From positions 124,001-188,000 of the forward strand of contig JBGTSJ010000008.1 in assembly GCA_041940305.1 (NCBI GenBank): a stretch of 64,000 nucleotides of DNA, read 5' to 3'. Below the pieces are notes generated by a model. The model saw only the letters and a list, made by a program, of their open reading frames with translations. It was not told the DNA's origin and made no database searches. This document shows positions 52,101-61,907 of the stretch, one piece after another. Numbering within the stretch: the first letter of the stretch is position 1; each line of letters begins with the position of its first letter. The translations under genes were made by a program, and so were the position numbers. The stretch comes from JBGTSJ01 sp041940305. GTDB taxonomy: Bacteria > Planctomycetota > Planctomycetia > Planctomycetales > Planctomycetaceae.

Positions 52101-53692
52101 TAGCGCGCGGGGCGCTGCAGGAGGCGGAACTATTGCTGATCAGGGAGACCGTGCGCGACGATCCGGATGCTGCGGTCGCTTCCGCCCTGATGCTCGCGGA
52201 ACTCTGGGCAACGCAGGGGCTCACGGGAGATGCCGCCGCATTGCTCGCCCAGACCACTCGCCGCTGGAATGGGTGCTGCTTCTCCGACGGCTCCCCGGCA
52301 ACGGCCGTCCTCCCCTCAGACTGGAGAGCGTTGCCGCCGGTCGGCTACACCGGCGAGACCGCCACCATCGAGGAACTGTATTGCCCGGACGACTGCCCCC
52401 ACAGTCTCGTCCCCTGCAATTGCAGTGAATGGTCCGACCTCTTCGAACGCAATCGGGAGTTCTCGCGTTGCCCCGGCAGCCCACGCGTGTTGTTCGACCG
52501 TGGCACGCACGGGGCCTCGGAAAAGTACGCTCTCCTGTCAATCGTGGACGCTGCGGGCCGACACGGTCTGCTCGACCTGCAGTTGAAACCCAAGCTCTGG
52601 CGCGTGGGAGACACGTCGCGCAGCGAAGCCGGACATTTCCTGCCTCTGGCGTCGGGCGAGGTGCATGGCGTGTCGCTGCTGGAAGGCCGCCTGATGTGGA
52701 CCGCCGACGCGGAGTGGAACTCCGCCGGCGACAAACCGATCCTCGGCCCGTATGGGACGCAGTTCTGCGTTCTCCAGGCGGGCGAAACTGTCTTCGCGCT
52801 GGATCCGCTCGACGGGCGCACGCTCTGGAGACGCTCGGACTTCGACCATGACGCCGGCCTGGCGTCCGACGAGGTCTCCGGCATGTTCGGCGACGAGCGG
52901 GCGCTGGTCGTGTTTGACGCGGACCATCTCCACTATCGCGTGCTGGATCCCCGCAGCGGCGAGCAGCTGCGATCCGGCGTGCTGGAGTTGACGAAGGAAG
53001 ACTTGCGCAAGCGCCGCTGGAGCTTCGGCCGCAAGCTGATGTACACGACCTCAGCCGCGGGAGCGGCGAGACTGGTCCTCTGGGACCCGCTGACCGACTC
53101 CCTCGAAATCGACATGCCACTCGAACGCCGCCTGCTGGTCGACGGCTCGGCCGGCCGGAACCTCGCGGCCGTGCTCAATGGCGACCGGCTGGCGATCATC
53201 GATACCGAGACCGGAGCCGCACTATGGGAGCATCAATACGAGGCGAAGCAGCTGGACGGTGCGCGGATGCTGCGGGTCGTGCATGACCTGCGGCGGTTCT
53301 ACATCCACTTCGAGCGGGACAGCACCGGCTCGCAGTTCAGCCCTGCCACCGGCGACCTGGAACTTCCCAATCTACAGCTCGGCGGACTGCTGAGCGTCGT
53401 CGATCGCGACACCGGCGAGCATTGGGAGCGCACGATGCCCCGCTCCAACCTGCTGTGGTTCCCCAGCGAGCAGCTGCCGGTCATCATGACGCTCGCGCGC
53501 CTGCGAGACAGCCGCCAGGGACAGAACATCGTCCTCGCATTGGAAGTCCTGGACGCCGCCACCGGCCGGACGCTGGCCCAGCGCGAAGACCTGCACAAGA
53601 CATCTCTCGTGCACGCCGCCTGCGATCCCGCCGAGGGCGTGGTCGAACTGTCGGGCGTCGGAACGCGGATCATTGTCCGCTACGCCGACTGA
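49142..53692 (+). CDS. Giant PQQ-like beta-propeller protein
   Basis: 1516 residues. Signal peptide (about 1-33, ending VPPVQA). An N-terminal helical region (about 60-230) precedes propeller-like blades from about 350 to 820 (DLHSGDVRWRFP, LDPATGALRWDQP, VDSVSGRLLWVYSY, VDLLTGRRLWKQPRE, DGEPIWRTRIEAPQG). A helical middle (about 790-1040) with TPR-like segments follows, then a second propeller (about 1130-1510) with LDPLDGRTLWRRSD and IDTETGAALWEHQYE. Exported. The planctomycete family has no assigned function. GGAG lies seven bases before the ATG. Confidence 0.87.
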   Translation: MFSPGQMRHGWALLSATAACAVCMAVAVPPVQADEALAVPTADEPAAPPSSRSADSAEADSSPAELARQARVRQSLNIYLVRDREYSVLLETAAGLIGDGRATTAIRQLQDLLDAPQDVFVWDAAGAVPQSARTEAIALLRSLPAGGRAEYERLFGADARRLLQEYQTSGNPAHLSTLLQRYRLTEAGANALELSAQTAMDHGRFVEAAANWRLWLEDRGGDANHCRTERLQAEIAAQLAALEGVEIVLPPFDGRQPVSFAGQTKPAEEWVQEFVATATVGRNQNHSAGSAHAIVARDDDVRTAVIPTSSPLWVFGFADDQSDPTSGVEQVAHVERTLTTAEILAHWQSGRTAQRIPCAGANVALVQDGCLLVKDYNSVTARDLHSGDVRWRFPLNGALEERIGRIPVPDAATTATDPRAAAAQVFESEFVANSVLGSLTCDGRRVYFIDSTPADSAAESGEGPAPQVTNRLVAVRLGDDGQSGGVLAWEFPPASRNRSDHRGWFLLGAPTPTPETLFVMEERDDEIHLLALDPATGALRWDQPVSLVDRGIDECAHRQRAACSPVVANGIVLCPTQLGTLVAVDSVSGRLLWVYSYSDFSGPSQPWRGARSSETQHGRPEFVNPPLVARGRVLTMTPHTDHVHCVDLLTGRRLWKQPREEALSATLAGDELLLVISLRECRAIRVSDGEPIWRTRIEAPQGRGIAVGGSFLLPGSNGRMQMLDIATGELAPDLLPQPRLTNTVLRAGGDPAANLEIPIATEPPHGNLTLYEDYVISCGPAGVAVYPRADVALAALQQSAEDASPDGLRRIAELQLRLGRVADARQSLQAALQQDPDPPLRTTIERHLREVLYRAMMEERDVTAVAALDPLARTPDERSRFLALRLELELAAADFETALQTAAELESLNVQHPVAMDGRERFVVEPAVLAAAALDRARAAQTRTVVTPRVLNLDHESDLSRLRSLIALSGTAAERSSLTRALAGELIARGALQEAELLLIRETVRDDPDAAVASALMLAELWATQGLTGDAAALLAQTTRRWNGCCFSDGSPATAVLPSDWRALPPVGYTGETATIEELYCPDDCPHSLVPCNCSEWSDLFERNREFSRCPGSPRVLFDRGTHGASEKYALLSIVDAAGRHGLLDLQLKPKLWRVGDTSRSEAGHFLPLASGEVHGVSLLEGRLMWTADAEWNSAGDKPILGPYGTQFCVLQAGETVFALDPLDGRTLWRRSDFDHDAGLASDEVSGMFGDERALVVFDADHLHYRVLDPRSGEQLRSGVLELTKEDLRKRRWSFGRKLMYTTSAAGAARLVLWDPLTDSLEIDMPLERRLLVDGSAGRNLAAVLNGDRLAIIDTETGAALWEHQYEAKQLDGARMLRVVHDLRRFYIHFERDSTGSQFSPATGDLELPNLQLGGLLSVVDRDTGEHWERTMPRSNLLWFPSEQLPVIMTLARLRDSRQGQNIVLALEVLDAATGRTLAQREDLHKTSLVHAACDPAEGVVELSGVGTRIIVRYAD

Positions 53693-53699
53693 AAGTGGA

Positions 53700-53719
53700 C
53701 GGCACAGTCCCCTGTGCCG
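53700..53719. terminator. Hairpin after the giant PQQ-like gene
   Basis: CGGCACAG-TCCC-CTGTGCCG, a perfect eight-bp stem starting eight bases after the stop. There is no U-tract, so its role as a terminator is uncertain; it may equally be a dispersed palindrome. Confidence 0.4.
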
Positions 53720-53892
53720 CCGCTGCGTCGCCTGCTTCTCAACCCGCGACCACCGGGACTACAAGCCGCCCTCACCGGCATCTGGTTCCGCCACCGGTCA
53801 TCGGTGACCGTCGCACTCTCGTTGCGACCGCGCGCTCCCGGCGGCTATGCTGTCGCCGTTCGCCCATCGCACCTGCACCCTGAGGTCGCATC

Positions 53893-55239
53893 ATGACACG
53901 CCTGTTCGCCGTCGGTTGCCTGCTGGTTGTGTCGCTGGTCGCCTCTCCGCTCCCCGCTCAGGACATTAAACCGACGCCGGCGAAGGTCGAACTCGAAGAC
54001 GGCGACTGCCTCGTCTTCCTGGGCGACAGCATCACCCATCAGCGACTGTATACGCAGTACGTCGAAGACTACTTCTACACCCGCTTCCCGCAGAAACGGA
54101 TCAGGCTGCACAACGCCGGCGTGGGAGGCGCCCGGGCCTGGGACGCACTGGCCCGGTTTGACGAGGATGTGGCCGCGTATGAGCCCAAGTACGTCACGAT
54201 CCTCCTGGGCATGAACGACGGCAGCTATGAGCCGTTCAATCAGGAGATCTTCAACACTTACCGCCAGGATATGACCGAACTCGTTGAGCGGATCGAGGGA
54301 ATCGGGGCCGCGCCGATCCCGATGACGCCGACGATGTTCGATTCCCGCGCCGCCTTCGCCCGCGATCCGAATCGCAATCCGGAGAACACTCTGCTCTACA
54401 ATTCGGTGCTCGCCTACTACGGGACGTTCCTCCGCGAGGTCGCCTACCAGCGCGGTTACGGCTTCGTCGACATGTGGTCCCCGCTCAACAACATCACCCT
54501 GGAGCAGCGTGAGACCGATCCGGCGTTCACGCTTATCAAGGACGCCGTGCATCCCGATGCTCCGGGCCAGGTCGTCATGGCCACGGCCCTTGTGAGCGAC
54601 ATCGGCCTGCCGCGGCAGGTCTCGAACATCGTCATTTCTCCCAAAGCCGGCGGAGAAGCCAATGTGCGGGCCACCGGCGGCGAGGTCTCGGAACTCCAAT
54701 GGACCGACGGCGGACTCGAATTCACCTGGCAGGCCGAATGCCTCCCCTGGGTTCTTCCGGAACAGGCGCAGCTTGGCGTCGAGTTGACCCGGCTCGGACA
54801 CCGCCTCAGTCGGGAGGCGCTGGAAATCCACGGCCTGCCCGCCGGTCGATACTCCCTCAAGATCGACGGCGAGGAGGTCGGTCAATACTACGTCGCCGCA
54901 CTGGAGCGTCACATCGAACTGCAGGGTAACCCGAAGACGCCGCAGTACCAGCAGGCGCTCGAAGTTGCGACGCTCAACAAGCAGCGCAATGAGGGGCCGA
55001 TCGGCGCCCTCCGCGGCGAATGGTCGAAATTCCAAGGCTACGCCCGCAAGAAGCGCGAAGCGGAGGCCAGCCCCGACAACGCCCAGTTGCAGGAGCAGCT
55101 CGCTCAGGCCGAAGCACAGATCGCCGGAATGGACGAACGCGTCGCGCAGGCCAACGCCGCGGCCCAGGAGATCGAGGACCAGATCTTCACCATCAACCAG
55201 CCCCCGTCCCGCAGGTACGTCCTGCACAAAGTCCGTTAA
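53893..55239 (+). CDS. SGNH/GDSL hydrolase
   Basis: 448 residues. Signal peptide (MTRLFAVGCLLVVSLVASPLPAQ). The N-terminal half (about 35-255) is an SGNH esterase fold: block I LVFLGDSITH with the nucleophile Ser (about 46), NAGVGGARAWD (Gly/Asn block), ILLGMNDGSY (Asn block), and DAVHPDAPGQ with the catalytic Asp/His. The C-terminal half adds a beta-rich region (about 260-340) and a coiled coil (about 370-430). Secreted carbohydrate/lipid esterase or de-acylase; substrate unknown. Confidence 0.9.
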   Translation: MTRLFAVGCLLVVSLVASPLPAQDIKPTPAKVELEDGDCLVFLGDSITHQRLYTQYVEDYFYTRFPQKRIRLHNAGVGGARAWDALARFDEDVAAYEPKYVTILLGMNDGSYEPFNQEIFNTYRQDMTELVERIEGIGAAPIPMTPTMFDSRAAFARDPNRNPENTLLYNSVLAYYGTFLREVAYQRGYGFVDMWSPLNNITLEQRETDPAFTLIKDAVHPDAPGQVVMATALVSDIGLPRQVSNIVISPKAGGEANVRATGGEVSELQWTDGGLEFTWQAECLPWVLPEQAQLGVELTRLGHRLSREALEIHGLPAGRYSLKIDGEEVGQYYVAALERHIELQGNPKTPQYQQALEVATLNKQRNEGPIGALRGEWSKFQGYARKKREAEASPDNAQLQEQLAQAEAQIAGMDERVAQANAAAQEIEDQIFTINQPPSRRYVLHKVR

Positions 55240-55249
55240 TCGACTGCTC

Positions 55250-55723
55250 ATGACGACTGCCATCGCTCCCACGCGCCGCGACCTGCACTTTCGCACGCTC
55301 GAGGAGGTTCTCGACGACGTCCGTCTGATCGGCTCGGTCCCGCGCCGGACGCTCGGACGCTGGACCGACGCGCAGATCGTCCAGCACCTGGCGATCGCCG
55401 TGGACATGTCGTTCGACGGCTACGGTTTCCGCAGCCCCTTTCCGATCCGGTTCATCGCCCGGATCATCAAAAACCGCATCCTGACCGGCCGGATGCCATC
55501 GGGAGTCCGCCTCCCGCGCCGCGGAGCCTCTATGCTCCCGGCCCCGGAAGCGACCTGGGATGCGGCCGTCGAGCGCCTGGAACGGGCGATCGGGCGATTC
55601 ACCAATGAGCGGCCCGCTCAGCCTCATCCGGTGCTCGGCCGGCTGACGACAATGGAGTACGAGCTGCTCCACATGCGGCACGCCGAGTTGCACCTGAGCT
55701 TCATCGTCCCTGCCGCTGCATGA
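55250..55723 (+). CDS. DUF1569 domain protein
   Basis: 157 residues from ATG 55250. Four-helix DinB-like fold of the DUF1569 family: RTLGRWTDAQIVQHLAIAVDMSFDG (about 35-59) with the His of the helix, and MRHAELHLSF near the C-terminus. DinB-like proteins often bind metal at three His (here QHLA, HPVL and RHAELH are candidates). Follows the SGNH gene by 10 bases, hence likely one transcript. Function unknown. Confidence 0.82.
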   Translation: MTTAIAPTRRDLHFRTLEEVLDDVRLIGSVPRRTLGRWTDAQIVQHLAIAVDMSFDGYGFRSPFPIRFIARIIKNRILTGRMPSGVRLPRRGASMLPAPEATWDAAVERLERAIGRFTNERPAQPHPVLGRLTTMEYELLHMRHAELHLSFIVPAAA

Positions 55724-55791
55724 ACCGGCGGGATGGAGTGCGTGTCGATTTGACGGCGCAGGAATGCTAAAAATGCGGCAGCGCGGAATGC

Positions 55792-55820
55792 TTGACGCAT
55801 GCCGCACTGCCGACTACTTT
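55792..55820 (+). promoter_or_regulatory. Promoter of tRNA-Asp
   Basis: TTGACG (55792-55797) and TACTTT (55815-55820) are spaced by exactly 17 bases, with the tRNA beginning 15 bases downstream of the -10 box. Confidence 0.75.
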
Positions 55821-55834
55821 TGTGGCTCAAGCGA

Positions 55835-56712
<878 letters not shown>

Positions 56713-56741
56713 GGCGAATCCGGATTCGTGGGAGCGTTCAA

Positions 56742-57071
56742 ATGTGGTCCGACCGTGATACGGAGGATGATTGCCTCGGGTTCTCGGGCTACGTGTCAGT
56801 TCTTGCTGAAGTGTGCGTCGAGAAAGGACTGGCGCCCCTAACCCTGGGGATCTTTGGCTCGTGGGGGAGCGGGAAGACCAGCCTCATGCGCATCCTGAGG
56901 AAGCGTGTGGAGCAGGGTGCGAGTGGCAAGTCGATCAAGACGCTGTGGTTCAATGCGTGCCGCTACGAGGGCAAAGACGAGGCGCAGTCCGCGTTAATCC
57001 ATGGAGATCTCTGCATTCGACGGTATGTCGCGAACTCGTATCCAAGCAGCAGAAACATCGTTGCCTGCTGA
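56742..57071 (+). pseudogene. KAP family P-loop NTPase, truncated remnant
   Basis: 109 residues from ATG 56742. The N-terminus fits the KAP family: DTEDDCLGFSGYVSVLAEV, then the P-loop GIFGSWGSGKTSLM (Walker A, about 37-50) and KTLWFNACRYEGKDEAQSALI (about 66-86). After ALIH the frame no longer resembles the family and stops; complete KAP NTPases exceed 400 residues, so Walker B and everything later are gone. KAP proteins often travel with mobile elements and defence islands. The fragment is divergent from the truncated integrase and lies in the same decayed island. Confidence 0.72.
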
Positions 57072-57357
57072 GAGCCGAGTCGCGTCGGCAATCCATAAGG
57101 AGTTCAATAGCTGGTGATTTGCCGGTTGGCACAGGACTCGGAGCAATTTCGCGGCGCGCCGGCTGGAATCAATGTCAGCCGATGGAGCAATGACGAACAG
57201 ACAGTGCTCACCTTGGCCTGTGACGTGATTCGAGGGTCTGCAGGGTCCGCGAGTTTGAGTTGGCATAACTCCGGCGCTTGCTATCCTTGAAACACGTGAA
57301 TCGAAAGGTAGTGACGCTCTCTTCGCGGTTACTGAATTTCAGAGTCTCGTAGAACCA
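57072..57357. other. Island remnant without a gene
   Basis: 286 bases between the KAP fragment and the FG-GAP protein. No supported gene. Probably non-coding debris of the degraded element; no second copy of the tRNA 3' end was seen here. Confidence 0.4.
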
Positions 57358-60321
57358 GTGCCCACCTTCAGTTTTCGACTGGCGCTGTTGGCCGCTCTTT
57401 GCACGGTGGTGGTCGTTATCTGCGTGATTTCGAGAAATCGAGATCCCGATAAGCTGCTGATCGACGCGGCAGCCGCCCTTGAGGCGGGCGATCTGGCACG
57501 CGCTGAAGTGCTGGCACTCCGTGCCGTTCAGCAGGGCTCGCACTCAGCGGAAGCGATACTGATCTGTGCCTTGGTGTCGTTCCGCGACAGCCGGCCGGAA
57601 GAGGCGATTCAATATCTCGATCGCCTTCTGTTGGATGGCAGCACCGTTCAGGTGGCCGATCATCTGCGGGCGGCTCGGTTGTGCGACGAGCACTTCTGCC
57701 CCTCAGCCGCGGAGCGACACTATCGGGCCGTCCTGGTCAAAAGTCCCCGCAGTGTCGTGGCAAATCGGGAGCTGGCGTGGTTGCTGACGAGAACCGGCCG
57801 GCGTTGGGAGTCTTCGGGCCATTTGTTCGTTCTGCTCACTCAGGGAGGAATACAGCTCAACGAGTTGCTGCTGCTGCTGGACCTCGGACCGCAGTTCCTG
57901 GATCACGACAAGATCCATAAGTACTCCAAGACCACACCGAGCGACTCCATTGTGCTGCTGGTCCGTGCGCTGCTGCTGAATCAGGACGGGGACCGCCCGG
58001 GCGCGGTGAATCTGCTCGAAGAGGCTGTGCATGTGGATCCACAGCTCATTGAGGCACAGGCCTGGCTGGGGCAGTTCTTATACGAACAGCAGGCGTGGCA
58101 GCAGCTGGCGGATTGGGATGCGTCCTTACCTGAGTCCGCTGACTCGCATCCGCGAGTCTGGAACGTCCGGGGCCTCGCGGCGGCGGCACACGGCCAGACC
58201 GACGGAGCAGTTCGCTGCTATTGGGAGGCCCTGCAGCTCAACCCAAGTGATACGACCGCGAACCACCAACTGGGCCTGAGCCTGGAGAAACTGGGACGCG
58301 TTGAAGACGCAAAGCCGTTTCTCGATCGCACGCGGGTCCTGGCTGGCGTCGCTGAGACTGCGCGCTGGATTCGCGAAGCAGTGGGAGACAATTCGGCCGC
58401 CGCCCCCTATGCAATGGCTCAAGCTGCGGAACTGTCGGCTAAACTCGGACGCGACTGGGAGTCGGCCGCATGGTTGATGATGCTCGGAACGCAGGGGAGC
58501 GAGTGGCGCTCGGAGGGCGAGCGAGGGCGGGAGCAGTTCGTGCGGATGACGCCCGGCGTCGGACAGACTGCCGCCGCCGACAATCCGGCGGCTCGAATCA
58601 ACCTTTCCAGTTTTCCGCGACCGGCGGCGGTCAAGGTTCCGAGCAACGCCGTCTCCGACATCAGGGACCGGGAGACCATCGGCGTGCGGTTTGAAGAGTC
58701 TGCCGCAGCCGTGGGAATCGACTTTCGTTACTTCAACAACCATCGCGATGGCGAGGAGGGCATGCCGCTGTATCAAACCACCGGCGGTGGAGTGGCCGTC
58801 ATCGACTTGGACAATGACCTCTGGCCCGACCTCTATTTCCCGCAGGGGGCAATCTGGCCACCCCAGCCGGGAGACGAAGTCTTTCGAGACGTGTTCTATC
58901 GAAACCAGAGCGGCCAGGGCATGCGGGACATCACGGCGGCTGCGTACCTGGGAGATGAACGTTACAGCCAGGGGGTGAGCGCCGGCGACTTTAACAATGA
59001 TGGTTTTGCCGACTTGTATCTCGCGAACCTCGGCGGCAACCGGCTGTACTTGAACCTGGGCGACGGAACTTTCGAGGAGGTCACCGCCGGATCAGGAGTG
59101 GAGAGCGACGCCTGGACGGCAAGTTGTGCCATCGCTGACCTGAATGGGGACAGTCATCCGGAACTGTTCGACGTCAATTACGTCGATCACCATCGCTCTG
59201 ACGTCACTGGCCTCTGCTATGACACGAGCGATGTGCTGCGGACGTGCGGTCCGACCAAGTTTCCGGCAGCGCCGGACGTTGTCTGGCTCAGTGACGGGGC
59301 CGGAGGATTCCGCGACGTCAGCAGCGACTGGGGAATTCTCGATGAGCGCGGGTATGGCCTGGGAATTGTCGTGGGAGTGTGGGATGAGGGGGCCAGACCG
59401 TCGATCTTCGTAGCGAACGACATGACGGCGAACCAGTGGTGGGTGAATGCGGCGACAGGTCACGGACCGGCCGCGTTTGCCGATCGCGCCCTGGCCAGCG
59501 GACTCGCCTTCGACAGTCGCGGGATGCCGTTGGCGTGTATGGGAGTCGCCTCCGGGGACGTCAATGGGGATGGATGGCCCGATCTGTTCGTCACCAACTC
59601 GTTCAATCAGCCAAGCACGATGTACCTGTCCGGAAGCGGTGCGTTTTCGGACGGCACTATCGCGGCCCAGCTGCATGCGCCGACCTATCCCATGGTAGGA
59701 TTCGGGACTCAGTTCCTCGATGCGGACCTGGATGGCGATCTGGATGTGATCGTAACCAACGGCCATTTCGACGATTACCGCCACCTGGGTCAGCCGTTCC
59801 GCATGCCAGCGCAGTATTTTTCAAACTTGGGCAACGGCTTGTTTGCAGAGCCCGCACCCGGTGAGTCAGGCCCGTACTTCCTGCAGGAGTATCTCGGCCG
59901 TGGACTGGCTCGTCTGGACTGGAACCGGGACGGCCTGGATGACGCTGTGATTTCTCACATACTCGATCCTGCGGCCCTCCTCACGAACACGACCGAGTCG
60001 GCGGGGCGTTCCGTCACTTTCCGCCTGATCGGAGTGCACTCAGAACGGAACGCACATTGCACCCGCGTCTCGATCCAGATCGAGGGGGAAACGGTCACAC
60101 AGCAACTGACGGCCGGCGACGGCTACGAAAGCACAAATGAAAAGTGCCTCCGGTTCGGTCTGGGCGACGATATCGTCGTCGTGTCCGGCAGTGTGCAATG
60201 GCCTTCAGGCGTCGAGGAAACGTTCGATGCGCTCCCGGTCGATCGTGAGTACCTTCTGATCGAAGGTGGACGGGGCCCTCTGCTGCTCCCAGGCGGTTCG
60301 GTGGAATCGCACGTGCAATGA
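57358..60321 (+). CDS. TPR plus FG-GAP/ASPIC-domain exported protein
   Basis: 987 residues from GTG 57358. N-terminal span (about 6-24, ALLAALCTVVVVICVI) as anchor or signal. TPR-like helical region to about 340 (AAALEAGDLARAEVLALRAV, then others). From about 460 a beta-propeller of FG-GAP/VCBS repeats with Ca2+-binding loops: DLDNDLWPDLYFPQG, DFNNDGFADLYLANLGG, DLNGDSHPELFDVN, DVNGDGWPDLFVTN, DADLDGDLDVIVTNG and DWNRDGLDDAVI. The C-terminus (about 880-960) is an ASPIC/UnbV domain (VTQQLTAGDGYESTNEKCLRFGLG). The CRTAC1-like family is abundant in planctomycetes. Extracytoplasmic. Confidence 0.9.
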   Translation: MPTFSFRLALLAALCTVVVVICVISRNRDPDKLLIDAAAALEAGDLARAEVLALRAVQQGSHSAEAILICALVSFRDSRPEEAIQYLDRLLLDGSTVQVADHLRAARLCDEHFCPSAAERHYRAVLVKSPRSVVANRELAWLLTRTGRRWESSGHLFVLLTQGGIQLNELLLLLDLGPQFLDHDKIHKYSKTTPSDSIVLLVRALLLNQDGDRPGAVNLLEEAVHVDPQLIEAQAWLGQFLYEQQAWQQLADWDASLPESADSHPRVWNVRGLAAAAHGQTDGAVRCYWEALQLNPSDTTANHQLGLSLEKLGRVEDAKPFLDRTRVLAGVAETARWIREAVGDNSAAAPYAMAQAAELSAKLGRDWESAAWLMMLGTQGSEWRSEGERGREQFVRMTPGVGQTAAADNPAARINLSSFPRPAAVKVPSNAVSDIRDRETIGVRFEESAAAVGIDFRYFNNHRDGEEGMPLYQTTGGGVAVIDLDNDLWPDLYFPQGAIWPPQPGDEVFRDVFYRNQSGQGMRDITAAAYLGDERYSQGVSAGDFNNDGFADLYLANLGGNRLYLNLGDGTFEEVTAGSGVESDAWTASCAIADLNGDSHPELFDVNYVDHHRSDVTGLCYDTSDVLRTCGPTKFPAAPDVVWLSDGAGGFRDVSSDWGILDERGYGLGIVVGVWDEGARPSIFVANDMTANQWWVNAATGHGPAAFADRALASGLAFDSRGMPLACMGVASGDVNGDGWPDLFVTNSFNQPSTMYLSGSGAFSDGTIAAQLHAPTYPMVGFGTQFLDADLDGDLDVIVTNGHFDDYRHLGQPFRMPAQYFSNLGNGLFAEPAPGESGPYFLQEYLGRGLARLDWNRDGLDDAVISHILDPAALLTNTTESAGRSVTFRLIGVHSERNAHCTRVSIQIEGETVTQQLTAGDGYESTNEKCLRFGLGDDIVVVSGSVQWPSGVEETFDALPVDREYLLIEGGRGPLLLPGGSVESHVQ

Positions 60322-60347
60322 ACAGTGCCGTGACCGCCAGCCGGCTT

Positions 60348-61883
60348 TCAGTCTGCCAGGGCGTCATTCCACCAGATTCTCAGCCAGTTCCCGGCTGCTT
60401 CAGCCGACGTGTCAAACGTGCCGCCGGCAATATCCAGGTCGCCATCGCCGTCAAAGTCGGCCAGTTCCAGAGCCATGTATCCCGGAAGGGCGCCATCGAG
60501 CGATATGCCTGTAAAGATGCCCGGCTCCGTCTGTTCCAGCGCCATTAACGTGTCGGTCACCCTCGCTGTAGGCTGCCGGCGCAATGACGCCGGAATGTAG
60601 GCCGCCACGACCACGTCCAGATCCTCGTCCCCATCCAGATCCCCGGGCAAAGCGCGCATCGCCCCCGGAAGCGTTGCGATGCGATGCGCGGCAAAGGGAA
60701 ACTCCCCCCGGTTTTCGAACCAATGCACTCCGTGCGTCGGCTTCAAGTCATAGCTGTCGAGCGTATCGCCGTTGGTGTAGAGCACATCCAGATCGCCATC
60801 CTGATCCAGGTCGACCAGTTCAATTCCGCTGGATCCAAACGCAGGATCCCCGGCTTCAAAGATTGTGCGATTCTCAAACCCGCCCTGTCCGTCATTGACC
60901 AGGCAGATCACCTGTTCGTGCTCCTGGCTGAGGAGGACCACGACGTCCAGCGCACCATCGCCGTTCATGTCACCTGCCGGGACGTGGATGGCGCCGTGGC
61001 GGTCATCCAGCACACGCAGATCAAATTGGGGCAAACCCTCACTGACGCCCTGATGTTCCAGACACAGGACGCGCCCCGTACGTCGCCAGCCGAACTCCGC
61101 GACGATCAGGTCCTGGTCGCCATCGCCGTCGAAATCCGCCGGCCGAACGTCGGCAACGCGGCCGAGATCGGATTGGAGCACAACTGGTTCGGCGTCTTCC
61201 GCCGCGGGATTCAGCCAGACGACCGCCCCCCGGCCATGATCCGCCGGCGTAAAGCTGCCGAGATCGGCCGCGACGAAGTCGGTAATGTCATCACCATTCA
61301 AATCGCAAGGAGCCAGGCGGGCCGGATTTTGAACGACGCCGATGACCTCCGCGTCGCCGTGGGCCCCTGCCGGCAAACAGGACCATATCCCGCCGCCATA
61401 CATATCGCAGAACGTCAGTCGCTGCTCTCCCGATGGCCCGCTCCCCCAGAACAGTGAGGAAACGGCCGCCACGCGCGGCGCGTCGGGAAGCGAGAGGGTG
61501 GCTGGCCGGAAGCTGCGATCTGGCGAAGATCGATCAGGACTGGATGGCCAGGCCAATTCGGCCGGCGCCAACTGCTCGTAGTACGCGATCACCTCTCCCA
61601 TATTCGGCGGAATCAGATCACTCCGACCGGAGGCCGCGTAGAAGCGGAATCCCTGGGCGACTTCTCGCCGCCACGCGGCACGGGGGAACGTGTCGGGCTC
61701 CGGAGTCGAGTGACAGTCGCCGCAGAAAGCTTCGACCTTGGGGCGAAGGGCTTGCACTTCGACGGATCGCGCCGACTGCGACGTGACTCTGTGATGGCTA
61801 ATGGATGAACGAAACGCCCACCAAGTGACGGCTACCGCTGCCAATGCCGCCAGCACGGCAGCCAGGATCGATCTGCGATACAC
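60348..61883 (-). CDS. FG-GAP/VCBS-repeat protein with a haem c motif
   Basis: 511 residues. N-terminal span (about 6-25, ILAAVLAALAAVAVTWWAF), then a single CxxCH motif in EAFCGDCHST (about 52-61), so a covalent haem is likely. From about 190 onward FG-GAP repeats: DLNGDDITDFVAADLG, DFDGDGDQDLIVAEFG, DMNGDGALDVVVLL, DLDQDGDLDVLYTNG, DLDGDEDLDVVVAA and DFDGDGDLDIAGGTF. Exported beta-propeller with an electron-transfer module. Convergent with the TPR/FG-GAP gene; 24 bases after the lipoprotein gene on the same strand. Confidence 0.88.
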   Translation of the reverse strand: MYRRSILAAVLAALAAVAVTWWAFRSSISHHRVTSQSARSVEVQALRPKVEAFCGDCHSTPEPDTFPRAAWRREVAQGFRFYAASGRSDLIPPNMGEVIAYYEQLAPAELAWPSSPDRSSPDRSFRPATLSLPDAPRVAAVSSLFWGSGPSGEQRLTFCDMYGGGIWSCLPAGAHGDAEVIGVVQNPARLAPCDLNGDDITDFVAADLGSFTPADHGRGAVVWLNPAAEDAEPVVLQSDLGRVADVRPADFDGDGDQDLIVAEFGWRRTGRVLCLEHQGVSEGLPQFDLRVLDDRHGAIHVPAGDMNGDGALDVVVLLSQEHEQVICLVNDGQGGFENRTIFEAGDPAFGSSGIELVDLDQDGDLDVLYTNGDTLDSYDLKPTHGVHWFENRGEFPFAAHRIATLPGAMRALPGDLDGDEDLDVVVAAYIPASLRRQPTARVTDTLMALEQTEPGIFTGISLDGALPGYMALELADFDGDGDLDIAGGTFDTSAEAAGNWLRIWWNDALAD

Positions 61884-61907
61884 AACGCTGTTTTGACCAA
61901 GTTGAGA

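Noticed and set aside
53845..55407. 520-residue open frame antisense to the SGNH hydrolase
   Set aside because: The plus-strand gene has a signal peptide and full SGNH motifs; the antisense product lacks any and crosses two genes.
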